Of a DNA stretch of 64,000 nucleotides, positions 59,341 to 64,000 are shown one piece after another (the stretch's first letter is position 1; each line of letters starts with the position of its first letter). The stretch is from an uncultured Candidatus Melainabacteria bacterium (lineage in GTDB: Bacteria > Cyanobacteriota > Vampirovibrionia > Gastranaerophilales > Gastranaerophilaceae), in assembly GCA_947090755.1 (NCBI GenBank), contig CAMUPF010000001.1:62001-126000 (forward strand). Reading direction: 5' to 3'. Below the pieces are notes generated by a model. It did not search any database. It saw nothing but the letters and a program-made list of their open reading frames with translations, and was not told the DNA's origin. The translations under genes were made by a program, and so were the position numbers.

Positions 59341-59346
59341 TATAAT
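59341..59346 (+). promoter_or_regulatory. TATAAT box six bases before a start codon (leaderless candidate)
   Basis: TATAAT at 59341-59346, then six bases, then ATG 59353. With normal spacing the first transcribed base would be at or next to the A of the ATG. No Shine-Dalgarno sequence. Confidence 0.55.
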
Positions 59347-59352
59347 TGCTCT

Positions 59353-60138
59353 ATGAGAACTTATCAGGAAATTATATCTGTTGTAAAAGGGGATATAGAG
59401 CGTTTAGAAAGAGAGATTTTGGAAAGTTTAAACTTTCCTGATGACTCGCTTGAAAAACTCTTTCTGGCGCCTGCTAAACGTATTAGACCGGCTCTGGCGT
59501 TTTTATTTATTCGTGCGAAGGGTTTTGTACCTTCAGACGAACAATTTGCTGCCCAAGCGGCAGTGGAACTGGCTCACACGGCTTCTCTTATACACGATGA
59601 TGTGATTGATTTGAGTGATAAGCGGCGCGGACTTCCGACACTAAATTCTCAATTTGGCGATAAAATAGGAGTTTTAACCGGCGATTATATTCTGAGTGTT
59701 GCCCTGAAAAAAATCGCTGATAGGCCGGAAGTGGTGAAAGAGTTTTTAGAAACTTTTTCTGAAATGGCACAAGGCGAAATTAACCAGTATTTTACGCGGT
59801 TTGAAATTCCGACAGTAGAGCAATACCTGCATAAAACCGTTCAGAAAACCGCCGGATTATTCAGGCTGGCACTTGGTCACGACTTTGGTTTAAATTTTGG
59901 TATTGCTTTCCAGATTAAAAATGATTTAAATGATATCGATGAAGATATTAAAAACGGTGTTTATACTGCCCCTGTAATTTTTTCTGGCGGGATACAAATA
60001 ACGCCGGAAGCACATGCCAGAACAAAAGAATTATTAAACCAATACCTTGATAGAGCGGCCTATTCACTAAAAGACCTGCCGCGAAACAAATATTCAGCCG
60101 CGTTAATGGAAATAGTGGAGTTGTATAGAAATGATTGA
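59353..60138 (+). CDS. Compact polyprenyl diphosphate synthase
   Basis: A 261-residue trans-isoprenyl diphosphate synthase. Marks: PAKRIRPALAFL, the first Asp-rich motif in LIHDDVIDLSDKRRG, GDYILSVAL, EINQYF, KTVQKTAGLF and FGIAFQIKNDLNDID as the second motif (Asn in place of the first Asp). The family usually has about 300-330 residues. About 15 residues are missing between KTAGLF and FGLNFG, and more after the second motif (DIKNGVYTAP). It should extend IPP-derived chains, for example for quinones or undecaprenyl carriers. Product length cannot be read. It overlaps lepB by eight bases. Confidence 0.88.
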   Translation: MRTYQEIISVVKGDIERLEREILESLNFPDDSLEKLFLAPAKRIRPALAFLFIRAKGFVPSDEQFAAQAAVELAHTASLIHDDVIDLSDKRRGLPTLNSQFGDKIGVLTGDYILSVALKKIADRPEVVKEFLETFSEMAQGEINQYFTRFEIPTVEQYLHKTVQKTAGLFRLALGHDFGLNFGIAFQIKNDLNDIDEDIKNGVYTAPVIFSGGIQITPEAHARTKELLNQYLDRAAYSLKDLPRNKYSAALMEIVELYRND

Positions 60139-60820
60139 GAAAATTAAACAATATTTTAAATCCGAACAATTTAAAAGCGGGTTAAAAGAAACGATTGATA
60201 CTGTTATTTTTGTTGTAATTGCAGTAATCTTAGTGCGCTTTTTCATCGCAGAAGTCCGCTGGATTCCATCCGGTTCAATGCGTCCGACTCTAAAAGAGGG
60301 AGATAGAATCATCGTTGAAAGGTATTCAAGATTTTTTAAAACGCCTCAACGCGGAGATATTATGGTGTTTTACCCTCCGTTTATTGAATTAAAAAATTCA
60401 CCGGTACTATTGTTCAAACGCCTCACAGGTTTCTTCTGCAAAGATGTTGCATATATTAAACGTGTAATCGGTCTTCCGGGGGAAAAATTCCAGATTAAAC
60501 GCGACAAAACCGGCGCATATACTGTTTTTATAAATGACCGTCCGCTTGAAGAACCTTATATAAAGAGTAAATTTGAATTCACGCCATGTGAAGATCCGCG
60601 TGTAAATTGCGGTCCGTTTGTAATCCCTGAACATCAATATATGATGATGGGTGATAACCGTGCATTCTCATACGACGGACGTTTCTGGGGCACTCTGGAT
60701 GAAAAACAATTCATCGGACGTGCAACATTCCGTTTCTGGCCGCTGACAAGAATTAAAATGCTCTCCTGCCCGAACCGCGCTACAACTGATGAAAATACTT
60801 CATATAGTCAGCCGCAATAG
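60131..60820 (+). CDS. lepB: Signal peptidase I
   Basis: A 229-residue membrane protease that removes Sec signal peptides. One N-terminal membrane helix (about 22-40). Box B has the catalytic serine S49 in IPSGSMRPTL. Box C is RGDIMVF. Box D has the catalytic lysine in YIKRVIGLPG, and box E is GDNRAFSYDGRFWG. It is translationally coupled to the prenyl synthase. It would process the many signal peptides in this window. Its last 41 bases overlap the convergent gene at 60780. Confidence 0.96.
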   Translation: MIEKIKQYFKSEQFKSGLKETIDTVIFVVIAVILVRFFIAEVRWIPSGSMRPTLKEGDRIIVERYSRFFKTPQRGDIMVFYPPFIELKNSPVLLFKRLTGFFCKDVAYIKRVIGLPGEKFQIKRDKTGAYTVFINDRPLEEPYIKSKFEFTPCEDPRVNCGPFVIPEHQYMMMGDNRAFSYDGRFWGTLDEKQFIGRATFRFWPLTRIKMLSCPNRATTDENTSYSQPQ

Positions 60821-61169
60821 TTGAACTGGTTGCATTTGCAAAGGTTGCCTTGAGGTTCTGGTCGCTGTCTGAGTCCGTTAATTTAGTGATATTTTCGGTA
60901 GCACCAACCTTTTCGTCTTTTTGTTTATCAGCCTCTTTTTCGGCAACTTTTTGGTATTCCTCAAACGCGTCCATAACTTTTGTCTGCATTTCATTACGAA
61001 GCGCCATATCGCCCTCGTAGCTTCCGGTGGATTTAATCCCCTGTTCTTCTAATTCAGACATTATATTTTGCCAATCATTATAATTGGGAATACTCGAACC
61101 ATTTGCAGCCGCAGCCGATTGTGCCTCACGTAGTTCGTCTATGCTTCTTATTTTCATATTATCTGACAT
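60780..61169 (-). CDS. Small acidic helical protein
   Basis: A 129-residue protein starting at ATG 61169, which has AGAGGG about eight bases upstream; an ATG at 61211 would add 14 residues. Rich in Glu, Asp, Ala and Lys, without cysteine or membrane helix, helical in pattern with a low-complexity stretch (EKEADKQKDEK). It is not recognised. Its 3' end overlaps lepB by 41 bases on the opposite strand. Confidence 0.6.
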   Translation of the reverse strand: MSDNMKIRSIDELREAQSAAAANGSSIPNYNDWQNIMSELEEQGIKSTGSYEGDMALRNEMQTKVMDAFEEYQKVAEKEADKQKDEKVGATENITKLTDSDSDQNLKATFANATSSTIAADYMKYFHQL

Positions 61170-61341
61170 AATATAGCCCTCTAACTCTCTAATTATATAA
61201 AGTTCCACCATAAGTTATATATTCAATAATTACAAATTCTGTAACATTTCTTAATAAAAACAAATGCAAAAAGCAATTTTAAAAACACAATTTTCTTTAT
61301 AGTGGTATAGAGGAAAATTTATACACGAAAGGGAAATTAAG

Positions 61342-63192
61342 ATGGGCGGAAACGTTAGAATTGACGATGCAGCTTTGCGTGCACGTGCAAAAGAAATTCA
61401 ACAACAAATGAGTGAAGTAGGAATCGATTTAACAACAAATCCTATCACAGACAAAAAAACAGGTGCTATTTTTACATATAAGAAAGACGCTAATGGCAAA
61501 CTAACCTGTTCATATCAATATCACAACGAAAGACAAAATGATATTATTCTATTCAAACGTACAACAGTTCCTACATCAAGCGCAAGTTTAGGTTATTTGA
61601 GCGATGAACAGTTTGAAGAATTTAAAGAAAACCATCCGGGTCACTTCTATACAACTGAGTATGCCGCAAGCGATAAATCAATCGAAAGAAAAGATTTCGC
61701 GGAATCAAACCTAAACCACTATGATAAAGGTACAAGAAAAGCAGCGGAAAAAGTTTACAAAGAAACTGTTGCCAATGAATTTATGGCATCCGGAACTTAT
61801 GATAAAAAAGCAGCGAATAAACTTGCTAAATACGCTATGAACGACGCTAAAGCAGGACTCAGAGCAGAAAACAGAGTCGTTTATATGGATAAAGCTGAAT
61901 ATGAAAACGCTAAAAAAATACTTGAATACGAACAAAAAGCAGCTAAAAACCGTATTAAACTTTATAAGAAAGCCGGCAGACCTGTTCCGGCTGAGGATGA
62001 AGAAATTCTGAAAAAATCTGTTGAATATATTAAAGACAAAGACGTCAGAAAATATGTTGAAGCACATAAAAACAGATTCTATGATGAAAACGGAAAATTT
62101 AGCAATACTAAATACCACGAATGGGCTGAAACCCACTTACAAGGTGATAACACTCTTACAACATCTGAACGTAAACCGGGTTCTATCACAACAGGTTTAA
62201 GTAAAGGTGATATGACAAAAGCAGTAAAATACGCCGGTTATGACGCGCAAAAAGACCATACATTGAAAATCAACCTTGCTAAAGCTCTTGTTGGCATAAT
62301 TTCCGGTCCGTTAATCGCTTATATGACAAACCACAATATCCACGATATTAAAGAACTCAAAGATGTAATCACAATCACTGCTGACTCTGCAGATCCATCT
62401 AAATACACAGTATTTGTTGATGGCGTAAGTATTGCAGAAGCACGAAGCGAAGTCATTGCAAACTTTAGAGATGTTGCTGTTCGTAACGCAATTTTAAGCA
62501 GTGTTCTTGCAACTATCTTTAACAACGGTCTTGTCGATCCGGCAGGTGCCAGAGATAGAAAAGCTGAAGGTATCACAGCAGCGACAATCTCAGAACAAAA
62601 CATCTTCAGAGGCAAAGATGTAACCGATATTCAAGGCGATGTTACACTTGAAGAAGGTGAAGGCGCATGTGATGATGACGATGAAACTTGCAAGGCTGAT
62701 TTGAAAAAAGTAACAACTGATGGTGAAGACAAACCGGAAGACGTTAAATATGCTAAATCATATTATAAAGAAACAAATGAACTTTCATACTGGTACGATT
62801 TTGTAAATGCTTACAACTTCGATACAAAAAAATACTCTATCAAAGACATCTACAAAGCAATTCAAAGAAGAAACGGTTATACAAGCAAAAAACCTAACCC
62901 GCCATTGAACGTAATGTTACCTCTCGAATTAACATTACCTGACGGAACAGTAATAGCTTCAAGAAAAGCTGAGTATGAAATTCCAAGACATAAAAGACCT
63001 ACCGGAAAAGGCAACGGATTAGGCAATGCACCGGGAGGTAAACCTCAAGTTGTTAATGTTCCGGGTACAACTGAATATAGAGTATTTGACTGTGACGGCA
63101 ACATTGTTCCCGGTAAATTCAACGAAAAACAAGCCCGCGACAAATACAAAGAACTTACAGGCAAAGAATATCAAGGTGAAATCCAAGAATAA
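61342..63192 (+). CDS. Large protein of unknown function with two hydrophobic segments
   Basis: A 616-residue protein with GAAAGGGAAA as ribosome site. The N-terminal 300 residues are charged and largely helical (YKETVANEFM, AKNRIKLYKKAG). There are two hydrophobic segments near 320-335 (AKALVGIISGPLIAYMT) and 380-400 (NAILSSVLATIF). A short acidic loop with two cysteines follows (ACDDDDETC), then a C-terminal domain with PNPPLNVMLPLELTLPDG and a Gly/Pro-rich segment. No signal peptide. I do not recognise a family. The upstream region (61170-61341) has an AT-rich stretch with GTGGTATAGAGG but no clear promoter. Confidence 0.7.
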   Translation: MGGNVRIDDAALRARAKEIQQQMSEVGIDLTTNPITDKKTGAIFTYKKDANGKLTCSYQYHNERQNDIILFKRTTVPTSSASLGYLSDEQFEEFKENHPGHFYTTEYAASDKSIERKDFAESNLNHYDKGTRKAAEKVYKETVANEFMASGTYDKKAANKLAKYAMNDAKAGLRAENRVVYMDKAEYENAKKILEYEQKAAKNRIKLYKKAGRPVPAEDEEILKKSVEYIKDKDVRKYVEAHKNRFYDENGKFSNTKYHEWAETHLQGDNTLTTSERKPGSITTGLSKGDMTKAVKYAGYDAQKDHTLKINLAKALVGIISGPLIAYMTNHNIHDIKELKDVITITADSADPSKYTVFVDGVSIAEARSEVIANFRDVAVRNAILSSVLATIFNNGLVDPAGARDRKAEGITAATISEQNIFRGKDVTDIQGDVTLEEGEGACDDDDETCKADLKKVTTDGEDKPEDVKYAKSYYKETNELSYWYDFVNAYNFDTKKYSIKDIYKAIQRRNGYTSKKPNPPLNVMLPLELTLPDGTVIASRKAEYEIPRHKRPTGKGNGLGNAPGGKPQVVNVPGTTEYRVFDCDGNIVPGKFNEKQARDKYKELTGKEYQGEIQE

Positions 63193-63194
63193 AC

Positions 63195-63225
63195 AAAAAT
63201 CCCGCTCAAAAGGCGGGATTTTTTA
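63195..63225 (+). terminator. Terminator after the 61342 gene
   Basis: AAAAATCCCGC, loop TCAAAAG, GCGGGATTTTTT: strong stem with T-run just after the stop. Confidence 0.92.
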
Positions 63226-63231
63226 TACACT

Positions 63232-63257
63232 AAAACGGCCCCCGAAGGAGCCGTTTT
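63232..63257 (-). terminator. Terminator after the ribbon-helix-helix gene
   Basis: On the minus strand AAAACGGC-TCC, loop TTCG, GGG-GCCGTTTT, ten bases after the stop of the 63267 gene. Confidence 0.85.
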
Positions 63258-63266
63258 CAAACATTT

Positions 63267-63452
63267 TTACATCAAACTTTCCAGCAAATCAGCGTCACGC
63301 TGTGCATTTGAGAGGTTCGCTTTCTGCTGCTTTTGAATGTAAACTCTCAGTGCCTCTCTAATCAATTCACTTCTTGAACGATTTTCATCATCTGCGACTA
63401 AATCAATTTTGTTTAGAAAGTCTTCGGGCATTGAAATCAAGATTCTTGCCAT
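63267..63452 (-). CDS. Ribbon-helix-helix (CopG-type) protein
   Basis: A 61-residue protein with GGAG five bases before ATG 63452; an upstream in-frame start at 63470 is less likely. MARILISMPEDFLNKID forms the DNA-binding strand and first helix, and RSRSELIREALRVYIQKQ the second helix, as in CopG, NikR and antitoxins. No toxin gene is adjacent, so it is probably a small regulator rather than half of a toxin-antitoxin pair. Confidence 0.9.
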   Translation of the reverse strand: MARILISMPEDFLNKIDLVADDENRSRSELIREALRVYIQKQQKANLSNAQRDADLLESLM

Positions 63453-63556
63453 TTCTACTCCTTTTCTCATAAATATATTACAGTCGTTGTATATATTTAT
63501 AAAAACAAGGGTTATAGAAAAATTGCGTATTATTTATATATTAAGTATATATTTCT

Positions 63557-64000
63557 TTACAAATTCTTTTCGTTATTATTTTTTTGCTTAGAAATATACG
63601 CACCGCCGCCGATTATAGCAAGCGCGCCCAAAATTACGCCCGCTACAATTTTACCGGTATTGCCGCCAGATTTTTCAGCGGCTTTCGCGGCTGATTGAGC
63701 AGCGTCAGCGGCCTTAGCGGGGTAAAATAATTTTTTGGCGTTGTTATAAAAAATATCTTCAATAATTTTATCAGCGTCTTTGGCTAAATCAACATCTGCG
63801 CGGATTGCGGCTTTGATATCCTCAACAAATTTTGTGTACTTTTCAACCGCGGAATCGCCCTTGAAGCGTGAAATCGGCGCGTCTGTACCAAACATTATTC
63901 TAAATGACTGATCACCCTTGTTCCAGTCAGAATCACCGATACCTTTAAGTTTTTTAATTACTTTAACGATATGGTCTTTGGGCGAATGGCCGTTTACCGG
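63557..64000 (-). CDS. Amidohydrolase-like protein with C-terminal membrane anchor, 3' part
   Basis: The frame is open to the right edge of the window, so only the last 147 residues are seen. The first part (IMFGTDAPISRFKGD and AVEKYTKFVEDIKAAI) fits the last strand and helices of an amidohydrolase-2 TIM barrel, where the FGTD aspartate helps bind metal. YNNAKKLFYP is the usual end of the fold. After it comes an alanine-rich stretch (AADAAQSAAKAAEKSGG) and one membrane helix (IVAGVILGALAIIGGGAYI) with a Lys/Asn tail. An internal ATG at 63895 is not the true start. Confidence 0.8.
   Translation of the reverse strand, partial: PVNGHSPKDHIVKVIKKLKGIGDSDWNKGDQSFRIMFGTDAPISRFKGDSAVEKYTKFVEDIKAAIRADVDLAKDADKIIEDIFYNNAKKLFYPAKAADAAQSAAKAAEKSGGNTGKIVAGVILGALAIIGGGAYISKQKNNNEKNL

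Noticed and set aside
63267-63452. Toxin-antitoxin system based on the ribbon-helix-helix protein
   Set aside because: No toxin-like gene lies within a few hundred bases on the same strand; both neighbours are larger unrelated genes with their own terminators or edges.

Overview
The window looks like a chromosomal segment of a low-GC (by eye about 40% or below), diderm, strictly anaerobic bacterium. The best guess is a non-photosynthetic cyanobacterial relative (Vampirovibrionia/Melainabacteria, gut order Gastranaerophilales). This is inference. It rests on lipid A synthesis (lpxK), Mla/TGD-type lipid transport scattered in two loci, superoxide reductase, pyruvate phosphate dikinase, an SLH-domain exported protein, and many exported proteins without recognisable families. 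There is no rRNA, no CRISPR array, no transposase and no integrase. One tRNA gene (Gly-GCC) is present.

Layout. 0-11 kb: 3' end of ispG, a three-gene exported operon ending in a GHL10-type glycoside hydrolase-like protein, several unknowns, pgi, trxB, a small HTH protein, rimO and a Wzx/MATE-like flippase. 11.5-19.9 kb: one giant gene for a 2767-residue filamentous-haemagglutinin-like adhesin that ends in a proline-rich linker and a PilZ (c-di-GMP-binding) domain. 20-23 kb: a coiled-coil protein of a family with a second copy at 30.7 kb, a gene interrupted by a 12-base poly-G tract, and a tRNA-Gly with a 19-base duplicate of its 3' end. 23-31 kb: parvulin, GGDEF diguanylate cyclase, lytic transglycosylase, mlaD-lpxK, a divergent PurD-like ATP-grasp protein and a TPR protein. 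31-39 kb: fusA, a P-loop NTPase, an MnmC2-like methyltransferase overlapping a FAD oxidoreductase, and a CoA-disulfide-reductase-like flavoprotein. 39-48 kb (minus strand): a phosphoribosyltransferase-like protein with a 14-base poly-C tract (poly-G in the gene), ppdK, an unknown membrane protein, and a run of coaX, mlaE, mlaF and an aminotransferase. 48-56 kb: small proteins, a zinc alcohol dehydrogenase, a NarL-type response regulator, two overlapping membrane proteins, an ECF sigma/anti-sigma pair, an HExxH protein and DAHP synthase. 56-64 kb: superoxide reductase, an amylase-like pseudoenzyme with an SLH protein, a polyprenyl synthase with signal peptidase I, several unknowns, and the 3' end of an amidohydrolase with a C-terminal membrane anchor.

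The most interesting signals are the following. (1) Two unrelated-looking genes, at 21.2 and 40.6 kb, each carry a long homopolymeric G tract within the first 40 codons. One is out of frame as assembled (OFF) and one is in frame (ON). Both tracts sit between a short leader and an Ile-x-Phe/Phe-x-Gly-type motif, followed by kinase-like or phosphoribosyltransferase-like bodies. This suggests a phase-variable set of effector-like proteins. (2) A PilZ domain with intact RxxxR and DxSxxG motifs lies at the C-terminus of a protein that has an export signal and a secreted-adhesin architecture. (3) A paralogous coiled-coil family shares an MGxxASQAR start and a KNVExSF end. (4) Several genes have a TATAAT-like box 6-9 bases before the start codon and no Shine-Dalgarno sequence, which suggests leaderless transcripts. 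All functional assignments come from reading the sequence; no database search was run.
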